A stretch of 64,000 nucleotides of DNA. It comes from Bacteroidota bacterium. Its GTDB lineage: Bacteria > Bacteroidota > Bacteroidia > Chitinophagales > Chitinophagaceae. Below, piece by piece: positions 44,813 to 53,167 of the stretch. Below the pieces are notes generated by a model. That model ran no database searches and was not told where the DNA came from. It saw nothing but the letters and a program-made list of their open reading frames with translations. Where the stretch lies: assembly GCA_018267575.1 (NCBI GenBank), contig JAFDYF010000052.1, positions 1 through 64,000 on the forward strand. The letters run 5' to 3'. The stretch's first letter is position 1. Every line of letters begins with the position of its first letter. A program made the translations under genes and the position numbers.

Positions 44813-46098
44813 CTGTTGTCTGAAACCAACACTGGTTTATAACGGTCATCCACAACCGTAGCGCCGTGTGATCCCTTTATCAGCGTGGCGTCCAGGGGGA
44901 TAACGTCCATCACATATCGCAAGGCCGCTTTTTTTCTCAATAGTTTATAACCTGCCCTTAATTTGGAACTCATAAACATTTCCACGGGATCGTAGCCTGG
45001 CTTTTTATGTATGTCCACACATCGTGCATAGTCCGGTGCTTTGGCATCGTCTTCCCAAAAATAATAAGTAAACCAACTGCCCTCATCGGCTATCAGTACC
45101 AGGTCCCCAGAACGCTCATGGTTTATATAACTGAGCAGTTGCTCCTTTTTATCCAGTACACTCCTCACGCCTGTTGTGGCAGCAAGCAAGGCTTTTACTT
45201 TTTCAGTGACCGCACTATCGTTGATGTATACATGGGCTACCTGATGGTCGGCTACAGCAAAGGCTTTGGAAGCCCCAGCATCCAGCAATTCCAAACCTCT
45301 TTCCAACCTGATGCCCAGCAACCCTTCCTTCCTTAGCAAACGGTTCACATGTATAGGACGATTTACAGGGGAAATGCCATATTCTGACAACAATAAAATG
45401 TGGGCACCTTTATGCTGATAAAAATCAACCAACTGTTCAACCAACGAATCTATTTCTTGCAGTTCTTTGGAGATGGTGGATTGGTCTGGTCCAAATTTTT
45501 GCAGACAATAATCCAGGTGCGGTAAATAGATCAAGGAAAGGGTAGGGTTATACAAATCGTCTGTCATCATGGATGCATCAGCGATCCATTGACTTGATTT
45601 TATATTGGCGCCTGGTCCCCAAAACTGGAACAGTGGAAATTGGCCCAGTTTTTCCTGTAGGATGTCTCTCAATGATGAGGGGTGAGAATAACAGTCCGGC
45701 ATCTTTCTGCCATCGGCCAGATAATTAGGTCGGGGTGTTACGGAATAGTCTGCATTTGAATACATATTGTACCACCAGAACATGTTGGCGCAGGTAAAAT
45801 TGGGATCTAGTTTTTTTGCCCTGTCCCATATTTTTTCTCCCGCTACCAGTTTATTGGATTGTTTCCAGAACTTGATTTCGCAATCTGTGTGGTCGTACCA
45901 TCCGTTTCCTACGATGCCCGTTTCGGTAGGCCATTTACCTGTTAGGTAGGTGGATTGCACACTAGTGGTGACCGCTGGGAGCAATGGCTCTATCAAAGTG
46001 AGTTTATGGTCGGCAATATATTTTTGTAAAAATGGGGTATGCTCCCCAATCACGGAAGTTGATAAACCAACAATGTCTATAACCACGGTTTTATGCAT
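44746..46098 (-). CDS. eboF: EboF-like nucleotide pyrophosphatase/phosphodiesterase
   Basis: A 450-residue protein of the alkaline-phosphatase superfamily, nucleotide pyrophosphatase type. The metal Asp is in VVIDIVG and the nucleophile Thr44/Thr45 in LLPAVTTSVQSTYLTGKWPTETGI. Further ligands are in YLPHLDYCLQKFG, LLSEYGISPV and LIKGSHGATV. There is no signal peptide, so it is cytoplasmic. It is the last gene of a six-gene leftward ebo operon (order A-B-C-D-E-F), 113 bp after eboE. Its substrate in the ebo pathway is unknown. Confidence 0.88.
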   Translation of the reverse strand: MHKTVVIDIVGLSTSVIGEHTPFLQKYIADHKLTLIEPLLPAVTTSVQSTYLTGKWPTETGIVGNGWYDHTDCEIKFWKQSNKLVAGEKIWDRAKKLDPNFTCANMFWWYNMYSNADYSVTPRPNYLADGRKMPDCYSHPSSLRDILQEKLGQFPLFQFWGPGANIKSSQWIADASMMTDDLYNPTLSLIYLPHLDYCLQKFGPDQSTISKELQEIDSLVEQLVDFYQHKGAHILLLSEYGISPVNRPIHVNRLLRKEGLLGIRLERGLELLDAGASKAFAVADHQVAHVYINDSAVTEKVKALLAATTGVRSVLDKKEQLLSYINHERSGDLVLIADEGSWFTYYFWEDDAKAPDYARCVDIHKKPGYDPVEMFMSSKLRAGYKLLRKKAALRYVMDVIPLDATLIKGSHGATVVDDRYKPVLVSDNSYDNKSIEPTDVFNIIWDTLTK

Positions 46099-46210
46099 AT
46101 TATTTTATTTCGAAGTCCATCAAAATTATAATCCAAGTTTTTTTGAACATGCATTACGTAAATCAAAACGGTATCGTAACAGCATACGATTGTTTTGTGG
46201 CAAAGCATCA

Positions 46211-47419
46211 TTATTTTTCCAATTGCTCCTTTACCCAATTCAGTTCCCTGATGATGGATGGGTTTAAGGGCAGTTTCAATTCATCTGGCAGTACTTCCCA
46301 AGTATAGGTCTCGGTCTCAAGATGGTTTGTAAAACCAAGTTTTTTTTGCATCCCAAGCACCTCAACAATGTCGGCCTGTGTGGTTTGCAAAAGTCCCAGT
46401 TCTTCCACAAAAATCGGCACATGGAAATGTGCACGCCATTCCTGTGCTTTGGGGTTATCCTTATCTGACAGTGCCTCCGGCAAATCCTTGTACCGTAATA
46501 CCCCTTTGTCAGTCCTGGCCACCACTTGGTGCAAGTAGGTGGGTTCGTTGAAATTGGTGAAAGTTTCTATGATGGCTTTTCTTTCTGCTGGCTCTGTGGC
46601 AAGTAAAGCCTTCAATGCGGCACTGATTTGAATCTTTCCCACTTTAATGCCTTTTCGCCGAAGTGTATCAATCATCTCTTGATGCGTTTCATACCCAATA
46701 GCGAAATGACAAACATCGTAACAAAGACAGATGTGTTCCTTTAACCATTTTTCTGCATCTGCGTCTGGTAACGCAAATTTATTTGCTAAAAAAATCAGTG
46801 CTTGGGGTATGAGGTGTTTTTCATACCAGTCAATAAATTCCTGTCCCGTTTCCATCAATCCGTCTGGCTCTGGTTCTAGATCTAGGTGCATGATAATATC
46901 CTCTTGTAAACGCAACTGAACTAGTGTTTCAAGCACAGTCAAAATATTTTTTGTGGCAGTTTCCATCGTCCTTGCCCTTTCACTTTCAGAACTGAACCAA
47001 GGTTTATAGCTGAGCGGAGATGTGGAGATGCCGCCATCCATTCCTTTGGGAAGCAATTCTTTCAGAATCAAAAAGAGCCTTATGGTATAGTCTACCCTTT
47101 TATTGCTGGTCCAGTCAGGCGCATGTACCTGGTCTTTTACCCGGGTATGATGGAACCCACCATAGGGAAAACCGTTCATGGTAAATACATAGCCATCGTT
47201 TTCCTGTAACCATTGTTGAAAAACTTGTATGTTCTCTTTTTTTATCAGCTCTAGACTGGCAAGATTTGATAGCCGTAGGCCAATGCCCATGGGCGCATCG
47301 GGGGAAACGGCCGATTTGATGACAGGGAAGTTTTTCTGTAATGCTGCAAAATGATCGGGCCAGCTTTCACCAGCATGTATATTGGTACAATAAGTTAAAT
47401 GCCCGGTTGATAGGTCCAT
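46211..47419 (-). CDS. eboE: EboE-like TIM-barrel protein
   Basis: A 402-residue protein of the xylose-isomerase/AP-endonuclease-like TIM-barrel group. It begins LSTGHLTYCTNIHAGESWPDHF, a start shared by EboE proteins, and has acidic and His residues at strand ends (HLDLEPEPDGL, CLCYDVCHFAIGYE, KVGKIQISAA) that would bind a metal. The reaction is not known; EboE is named as a metabolite-traffic protein. It starts 19 bp after the eboD stop. Confidence 0.9.
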   Translation of the reverse strand: MDLSTGHLTYCTNIHAGESWPDHFAALQKNFPVIKSAVSPDAPMGIGLRLSNLASLELIKKENIQVFQQWLQENDGYVFTMNGFPYGGFHHTRVKDQVHAPDWTSNKRVDYTIRLFLILKELLPKGMDGGISTSPLSYKPWFSSESERARTMETATKNILTVLETLVQLRLQEDIIMHLDLEPEPDGLMETGQEFIDWYEKHLIPQALIFLANKFALPDADAEKWLKEHICLCYDVCHFAIGYETHQEMIDTLRRKGIKVGKIQISAALKALLATEPAERKAIIETFTNFNEPTYLHQVVARTDKGVLRYKDLPEALSDKDNPKAQEWRAHFHVPIFVEELGLLQTTQADIVEVLGMQKKLGFTNHLETETYTWEVLPDELKLPLNPSIIRELNWVKEQLEK

Positions 47420-47438
47420 ACAATTTTCTTTGTTTTAA

Positions 47439-48602
47439 TCATGAATCAATCGTCTGTTTATACTGTTGCAATAGCCCGCTCGCTTTTTGTAAAATTGTCA
47501 TATCCATTTCGTGTACTTCCACACCCTTACCGATTTGATCCAACAACATAATGGTCAATTGCCCACCTAGATGTTCCCTGAATTCCTGCAGGCCCAATAA
47601 AATAGGGCTCTGTGCATTGTCCACTTCCATCAAGGGATGGGTGAGCGCAAATCCTAGGTTTTGTAGAAGCTGGATAATACGATCAGATTCTTGAGCGGAT
47701 AAACGGTGTGTTAAATGCGAATACACCGTATCCATGGCAATACCCATGGCCACAGCTTCGCCGTGCAGTATACTAAAATCACTTAGCTGTTCCAGTTTGT
47801 GTGCGCTCCAGTGACCAAAATCAAGTGGTCTAGAAGAACCTGTTTCAAAAGGGTCTCCTCCCGATATATGCGCCAGGTGCAAGGCCGCACAACGATGCAC
47901 CAAATATTTCATCGAAGGGAGATCGCGTGATACTAGCTTATTGGCATGCTGCTCCAGCCATTCAAAGAAAATGGCGTCTTTGATCAATGCCACTTTCACG
48001 GCCTCCGCGATGCCTGACCGCCAGTCACGATCTGACAAGGTCGACAAAAACAATTCATCATTAAAAACAGCAAGTGGCGGGGCAAAAGTTCCCAAGAAGT
48101 TTTTCTTGCCAAAAAAATTGATGCCGTTTTTAACGCCAACACCGGAATCGTTTTGTGATAATACAGTAGTGGGGATTCGGATATGTTTGATCCCACGGTG
48201 CGATACCGCGGCTGCATATCCAACTAGGTCCAAGATTGCACCACCACCAATCGCAACCATATAGGAGTGCCTATCGATACCATGCTGATGGACCTTTTCC
48301 AGCAATTGATTGAAATACTGCCCATTGTTTTTTGCCGTTTCGCCACCGGGTAGTACCAGTATCTCTTCTATCAGATTAATCCGGTTGTGTACGGTAAAAT
48401 AATTTTTTATCTGCTGAAAAAGTAGCGGGTGTGCTTCTGCCACCCCTTTGTCCACCACAAAAAATATTTTTTTTAGGCTATTGCCATTATTAAAACCATC
48501 AAGACAATCGGCCAGCAATGTATTGCTGGCATCAAAGATCGCAGAAGTGAAATATACTTTGTACTCAAAGGGTACGGTAAAAGACTGTTTTAAATGTTCC
48601 AT
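47439..48602 (-). CDS. eboD: EboD-like 3-dehydroquinate synthase homologue
   Basis: A 387-residue protein of the dehydroquinate synthase (AroB) fold. The nucleotide-binding GGGAILDLVGYAAAVSHRG, Zn ligands in SGIAEAVKVALIKD (Glu), FGHWSAHKLE (His) and LHGEAVAMGI (His) are all kept, so it is probably catalytic. Ebo position and extra length (about 30 more residues than usual AroB) argue against it being the aromatic-pathway enzyme; relatives make sugar-derived cyclitols. The product here is unknown. It lies between eboC and eboE. Confidence 0.92.
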   Translation of the reverse strand: MEHLKQSFTVPFEYKVYFTSAIFDASNTLLADCLDGFNNGNSLKKIFFVVDKGVAEAHPLLFQQIKNYFTVHNRINLIEEILVLPGGETAKNNGQYFNQLLEKVHQHGIDRHSYMVAIGGGAILDLVGYAAAVSHRGIKHIRIPTTVLSQNDSGVGVKNGINFFGKKNFLGTFAPPLAVFNDELFLSTLSDRDWRSGIAEAVKVALIKDAIFFEWLEQHANKLVSRDLPSMKYLVHRCAALHLAHISGGDPFETGSSRPLDFGHWSAHKLEQLSDFSILHGEAVAMGIAMDTVYSHLTHRLSAQESDRIIQLLQNLGFALTHPLMEVDNAQSPILLGLQEFREHLGGQLTIMLLDQIGKGVEVHEMDMTILQKASGLLQQYKQTIDS

Positions 48603-48668
48603 AAAAAATTGACCTTGGGTCGAAAGAAACCTGAGAAACCAAAAATTGTTTCATAGCAAAAGCAAAGG

Positions 48669-49559
48669 CTAAGTTACGGCAAAACGTTTGCCAAGCCATA
48701 AGGATAACGGCAACAAACAAGCGATAAAAATGCCTGCGGGCAAGGCACTGAAACTGGCTGCCCATGCCGCATCCATCAATATCAACGATATAACACCCGC
48801 TTTTACCGCTTTGCCAATGTTTTTTCCCACTGGATCTTGCATGGCGGCGATGAGGGGTGTAAATATCATCCAGCAAAAAGGCAGTATAAAAACAAATGCC
48901 CATATCAAATTATTGTTCCGATAAGAGACTGATAAAATAGCTGCCGTTACCAGCAAGTACAGTATAGCCGCAAGAAAGAGTTTATATCGACTTCCCCCAT
49001 GCACTTCGCCTTGGCTGATCATGGTAATGGAAAAAATATACACTATAGGGACAAGCGCCAAAAGAGACCAATCCTGCAGTGCAAGAGGTATTATCCCAAT
49101 GCCCAGTAACAGATTTAGACCACGGCAAAGCCCCATATTCAGTGGCCCGATAAAAGGATGATGTTTGCTGAATTTGTTATACAGCAATGCAAATAATGCA
49201 ATGAAAACGGCAATCGACCCTGCTACCATATTGACCAGGAAGGCCATGACTATACCCAATATAAAAAGTGAACTGCCAAGTATCACTGCTCCTTGTATGG
49301 TGACCTGACCGCTCGGGATGGGCCGCTCCGGTCTTTCTTTTTTGTCCAGCGCAGCGTCAAATACATCGTTGAACACAATGCCTCCTCCATAAAGGCCAAT
49401 GGTTGAAAGGCAAATAAAAAAAAGTGGGATTAGGTGGGCAGCATTAAAAACCCAGCCTGTGAAAAAGCTGGCTATGGCCATGCCTGCCAATACATCTGCC
49501 ACGGAAGTTACAATATTAGCCGGCCTTGTCAGCCTCAGCCAGGGAGTGATTTTTTTCAA
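48669..49559 (-). CDS. eboC: EboC-like UbiA prenyltransferase
   Basis: A 296-residue membrane protein with nine helices of the UbiA superfamily. The first Asp-rich motif is NDVFDAALDKKERPERPIPSG, which binds Mg-prenyl diphosphate. The second conserved loop is much weaker (QGEVHGGSRYKL rather than the usual DxxxD), a feature worth noting. In the ebo pathway it probably prenylates the carried metabolite or a lipid anchor. It ends 66 bp before eboD. Confidence 0.92.
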   Translation of the reverse strand: MKKITPWLRLTRPANIVTSVADVLAGMAIASFFTGWVFNAAHLIPLFFICLSTIGLYGGGIVFNDVFDAALDKKERPERPIPSGQVTIQGAVILGSSLFILGIVMAFLVNMVAGSIAVFIALFALLYNKFSKHHPFIGPLNMGLCRGLNLLLGIGIIPLALQDWSLLALVPIVYIFSITMISQGEVHGGSRYKLFLAAILYLLVTAAILSVSYRNNNLIWAFVFILPFCWMIFTPLIAAMQDPVGKNIGKAVKAGVISLILMDAAWAASFSALPAGIFIACLLPLSLWLGKRFAVT

Positions 49560-49568
49560 ATTTCTAAA

Positions 49569-50546
49569 TCAGCTTATGATGATGGAACTTTTGTCAATTC
49601 GTGGCTGTTGGCCGCCGCGCAATACCGTATTGCCCTCAAATTTTTCACTTTGATTAATCTCCTGCGGCTGGTTAAAATCGTTTTCGTCTATCTGTCCACT
49701 CTGCCCAAATGCAGTAATTGCATTCTGATAAGTTACTTTGCGGATTGCTTCCGCTTCAATGCCCTGGATGATCATCAATGCCGCTGTTTTGGGAACGGCG
49801 AGCGGGTCGCTGATGCCCCAATCTGCGGCAGAATTAACCATTATCATTTTAGGACCATATTGTTTCACGATATCCACCATTCTTTCATTGCCCATTTTGG
49901 TAAAGGGGTAAATGGTAAAAGCAGCCCAGAAACCCCGGTCCAGCACTTCTTTTACCGTCTCTTCATTGTTGTGGTCAACAATCACCATGTGAGGGTCCAA
50001 CCCATGTTCGATAGCAATATCCATGCTTCGCTGGGTGCCTTTCTTTTTATTTCTATGAGGGGTATGGATCTGCACGGGCAAGCCTGCTTCTTTTGCTAGT
50101 TCGAGTTGCGCCCGGTAATATTTTTCCTCTGCTGCGGTCTGGTCATCAAAACCAATTTCACCCACACCCACAACCCCTTCTTTGTAAATAAACAAGGGTA
50201 GCATTTCCATAACCTGCTCAGCTAGGCTTTCATTGTTTGCTTCCCTTGAATTGAGCCCAATGGTGCAGTAATGTTTGATGCCAAACTGTTTGGAACGAAA
50301 TCTTTCCCAACCAACTAGGCTGCTGAAATAGTCACGGAAACTATCTAGCCCTGTACGGGGCTGGCCCAGCCAGAACGCTGGTTCGATCAATGCTACTATT
50401 CCGGCATCTGCCATGGCCTGATAATCGTCGGTAGTGCGGGAGGTCATGTGCACATGCGGGTCAAAAAAGCGCAGGCCTTTGATGGTATTCAGATCCAGGT
50501 GATCCGTTTGAATTTTCGCTCCATCCATTGAATTATTGCAACACAT
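49569..50546 (-). CDS. eboB: EboB-like TatD-family metal-dependent hydrolase
   Basis: A 325-residue amidohydrolase-fold protein. Metal ligands are in FFDPHVHMTSR (HxH), VGEIGFDD (Glu), VQIHTPHRNKKKG and MVIVDHNNEE (His), with Asp in NSAADWGISDPLAV. This set is that of TatD-like enzymes and is conserved in EboB. The role in metabolite traffic is unknown. ATG at 50528 (MDGAKIQ) is an alternative start. It follows eboA by 28 bp. Confidence 0.92.
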   Translation of the reverse strand: MCCNNSMDGAKIQTDHLDLNTIKGLRFFDPHVHMTSRTTDDYQAMADAGIVALIEPAFWLGQPRTGLDSFRDYFSSLVGWERFRSKQFGIKHYCTIGLNSREANNESLAEQVMEMLPLFIYKEGVVGVGEIGFDDQTAAEEKYYRAQLELAKEAGLPVQIHTPHRNKKKGTQRSMDIAIEHGLDPHMVIVDHNNEETVKEVLDRGFWAAFTIYPFTKMGNERMVDIVKQYGPKMIMVNSAADWGISDPLAVPKTAALMIIQGIEAEAIRKVTYQNAITAFGQSGQIDENDFNQPQEINQSEKFEGNTVLRGGQQPRIDKSSIIIS

Positions 50547-50573
50547 AAATTGTTTTTTAAAGATTGAATCATA

Positions 50574-51446
50574 TTAAACAGGCAACACGTCTTTTTCCCA
50601 GCTTAGGTTGTTGTTGTTAATGGCTGACTGCAGGGTCGGCATGGCTTTCAACAAGTCTTTTGCTGGGGGATATGCCGATTCTGCAATGGCAAGCGCTGCG
50701 GCATTTTTGGTGGTAAGGTTTTGATCATGCAATGCCTTCTCTATATCCGGAAAAAGTTTTTCATCGATGAACTTGCCGGTGAGGCGCCAAAGTTGCGGTG
50801 GGACTTTGCGATTCGCCGCCCAGCGCTCATGGGCATAATCTGATAAAATATAAGCTAGCTCTTTGTTGGCACGCCTATCCAGTCCATATATAAGGTTGAT
50901 ATTTTTTTCTGTGAAAACCGCTTTTAGCACCAATTGGTTCCATGCCGGTTCGTCCAGGTTCGCAGCAGGGTAGGGGTTGTTGTACATGATGGCCTCTAGC
51001 ACATCGCCGATATTACTGCGGATTCCTTCAGCGCAACGCTTTATCCAAAGTGAAGGCCAAGCCAGCAGGGGCAGGGAAGAATATAGTGCCACCAACTCAT
51101 TCATGGCTGCAGACCGGAATAAATTTTCAATACTGTTAAAATATTTTTCTTTGTCCTTTGCATCCAGTTGTGTCAATAGCCAGACTCTGCACAGTCGGTC
51201 AATGCGCCAGCCACCAACATTGAATCCCGGGCAAACTTGCCCGATAGCCTGTTGTTCGGGAACTATGACCGGAAGAAAAGCGGTACCCGTTTTTCTAGGA
51301 ACCTGCGCAAAAGAACTATTGAAGCCCTTAGGGTCTGACAGCAGCGCCTTTCTTTCCTGCAACCAACTTCGAGCATCTTCCTTGCAGTTGGCCATTATCA
51401 ATTCTTCCATCAATGCTTGCAGTTTCAGCACGTCATATGTGAACAT
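50574..51446 (-). CDS. eboA: EboA-like protein
   Basis: A 290-residue helical protein, first gene of the ebo operon. It has no signal peptide and no catalytic motif. The middle has RDxxLxx-type helices and a block ADKEKYFNSIENLFRSAAMNELVALYSSLPLLAWP, followed by the conserved RCAEGIRSNIGDVLEAIMYNNPYPAANL, typical of EboA. Function unknown. It is divergent from the beta-propeller gene across about 400 bp, which should hold promoters for both. Confidence 0.88.
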   Translation of the reverse strand: MFTYDVLKLQALMEELIMANCKEDARSWLQERKALLSDPKGFNSSFAQVPRKTGTAFLPVIVPEQQAIGQVCPGFNVGGWRIDRLCRVWLLTQLDAKDKEKYFNSIENLFRSAAMNELVALYSSLPLLAWPSLWIKRCAEGIRSNIGDVLEAIMYNNPYPAANLDEPAWNQLVLKAVFTEKNINLIYGLDRRANKELAYILSDYAHERWAANRKVPPQLWRLTGKFIDEKLFPDIEKALHDQNLTTKNAAALAIAESAYPPAKDLLKAMPTLQSAINNNNLSWEKDVLPV

Positions 51447-51854
51447 CGTTTGGCGATTTATCGAGTTATCATTTTTTCTCTGTCAATACAAAAAAAATTA
51501 CAAGATGCACAAGGTAATTAAAATATAAAAAAGGGTGGCTGACCTACAACATATTTTTAAAAGCGATGGCTAGCTATTGAAATCCCAGTCACCTAGTTGA
51601 AACCTATGGTCAAACATCTTTATTTTTCTGGTTTTGTCGTACAGCCCTTTTATGGGAGTAAAAAAATAGAGAGCGTATAATTAATTTTTTAAAAGAATAG
51701 CTTAGCTTGGAATTTCATCGGTAAGTAGTTAATTATTTTTTTTTGCCAACCCAATACAACTAAATTTTAATGAGCAAAAGATAATCATTTGAATATCTTT
51801 AACTAAAGACATAACATTTATGATGTGTTTTTGAAATTTAGAAAAGGTTTTATT
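51447..51854. other. divergent intergenic region
   Basis: AT-rich, no gene seen. It should carry the ebo promoter (minus) and that of the beta-propeller gene (plus), but no TTTG/TAnnTTTG pair stands out on either strand. Confidence 0.6.
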
Positions 51855-52922
51855 ATGATAAACACTAAGGGAATTTTCAAATACGCCTGTTTGTTGACAC
51901 TCATAAACATACCCAATCTATTATCGGCACAGGGCTATATTGATGGAAGGCCTCAGGCAACCAAGAGAATCAATAAGTGCATTGATTTTGGCATCGTACT
52001 AAAATATGGAGATGGTCCGGATAGCTGCGATGTTTATGGCGCCAGAGAGGCCAATGTAAATAAAGTGAACGATACCTATTATTTGTTCTATGATGGAGCC
52101 GGGAAAGATGGATGGAAATCCTGTCTTGCCGAAAGTAAAGATTTGATACACTGGATAAAGAAAGGAGCGATATTAAATCTAGGCAAGCCTGGTTCTAAGG
52201 ATGCCAAAAGCGCATCCTCCCCTTGGGTTATTAAAGAAGGAAAAACATGGCACATGTTTTATTTGGGGACACCCAATACTTCACCGGCGCCGGATAGGGT
52301 CCCTTCCTTCCCTTACCTAACCATGAAGGCTAAATCGAATGCTATCGAGGGGCCATGGGTCAAGCAATATAATGTAATAGCTTTCTCAACCAAACAAAAT
52401 TCATATTACTCGGTAACAGCGAGCCCGGGTTTTATTGTTAGTTACCAAGACAAATACGTTCAGTTTTTTAGTGGTGCTTCGGAGGATAGTTCAGGTACAA
52501 AACGAACGCTTGGCATTGCCACAACAAATAATTTGGATAGCACATGGTCTGTAAGTGCAAAACCAATTTTTCCAATAACCGAACAGGTCGAAAACTCAAG
52601 TATCTATTATGATGACAAAAATAAGACCTGGTATCTTTTCACCAACCATATCGGGATAGATACCGCCAAGGAAGAGTACACAGATGCTATTTGGATGTAT
52701 TGGTCAAAGGATATCTATCACTGGGACCCTGCTAACAAAGCGATTATATTAGACCGTAATAATTGCACATGGTCCAAGGGGGCGATTGGTATGCCATCCG
52801 TTATAAAAGTAGGGGAAAAGCTGTCTGTACTTTATGACGCTGTGGAAGGGAACGGCACCACTCACATGAAACGGAATATCGGATTGGCTTGGATAGATCT
52901 GCCATTAAAAGTGAATGATTAA
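51855..52922 (+). CDS. exported five-bladed beta-propeller protein, GH43/GH32-like
   Basis: A 355-residue exported protein (signal peptide ending LLSAQ). The rest follows the GH43/GH32/GH62 propeller: REANVNKVNDTYYLFYDGAG with a first blade, SSPWVIKEGKTWHMFYLG, YSVTASPGFIVSYQDKYVQFF and TWSKGAIGMPSVIKVGEKLSVLYDA. Repeated W-x-M/L-F-Y blade edges support the fold. Candidate catalytic acids include Asp in YYLFYDG and Glu in VENSSIYYDD, but they cannot be assigned with certainty. Relatives cut arabinan, xylan or fructan, or act as phosphorylases. ATG at 51855 opens the signal peptide. Confidence 0.82.
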   Translation: MINTKGIFKYACLLTLINIPNLLSAQGYIDGRPQATKRINKCIDFGIVLKYGDGPDSCDVYGAREANVNKVNDTYYLFYDGAGKDGWKSCLAESKDLIHWIKKGAILNLGKPGSKDAKSASSPWVIKEGKTWHMFYLGTPNTSPAPDRVPSFPYLTMKAKSNAIEGPWVKQYNVIAFSTKQNSYYSVTASPGFIVSYQDKYVQFFSGASEDSSGTKRTLGIATTNNLDSTWSVSAKPIFPITEQVENSSIYYDDKNKTWYLFTNHIGIDTAKEEYTDAIWMYWSKDIYHWDPANKAIILDRNNCTWSKGAIGMPSVIKVGEKLSVLYDAVEGNGTTHMKRNIGLAWIDLPLKVND

Positions 52923-52979
52923 AAAATTTAGCATAAGGTTCTTGTCATCTCTTATTCTTACAAAAAATAAAATCTGGAT

Positions 52980-53030
52980 TGTAAAAAATAGTGTGACTGG
53001 CAAGCTGTGTCAATCATACTATTTTTTACA
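52980..53030 (+). terminator. long hairpin after the beta-propeller gene
   Basis: Arms TGTAAAAAATAGT (52980-52992) and ACTATTTTTTACA (53018-53030) are exact complements, with TGAC/GTCA pairs inside. It would end the propeller transcript. Confidence 0.7.
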
Positions 53031-53167
53031 GTTTTAGAAACAAGAAAATAGATTTTAAAATATTCAAACTGCTGAAACCTTTCAATGAAGCAAAGGTTTT
53101 CAAAATTCACCACTGTTTATCAGTATTTTATTTTTTGCTCCATTCATGAGTATCGAATTTTAGTTTT

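Noticed and set aside
47439..48602. Naming the eboD gene aroB
   Set aside because: The gene order and extra length match the ebo family, so the aromatic-pathway role is less likely.
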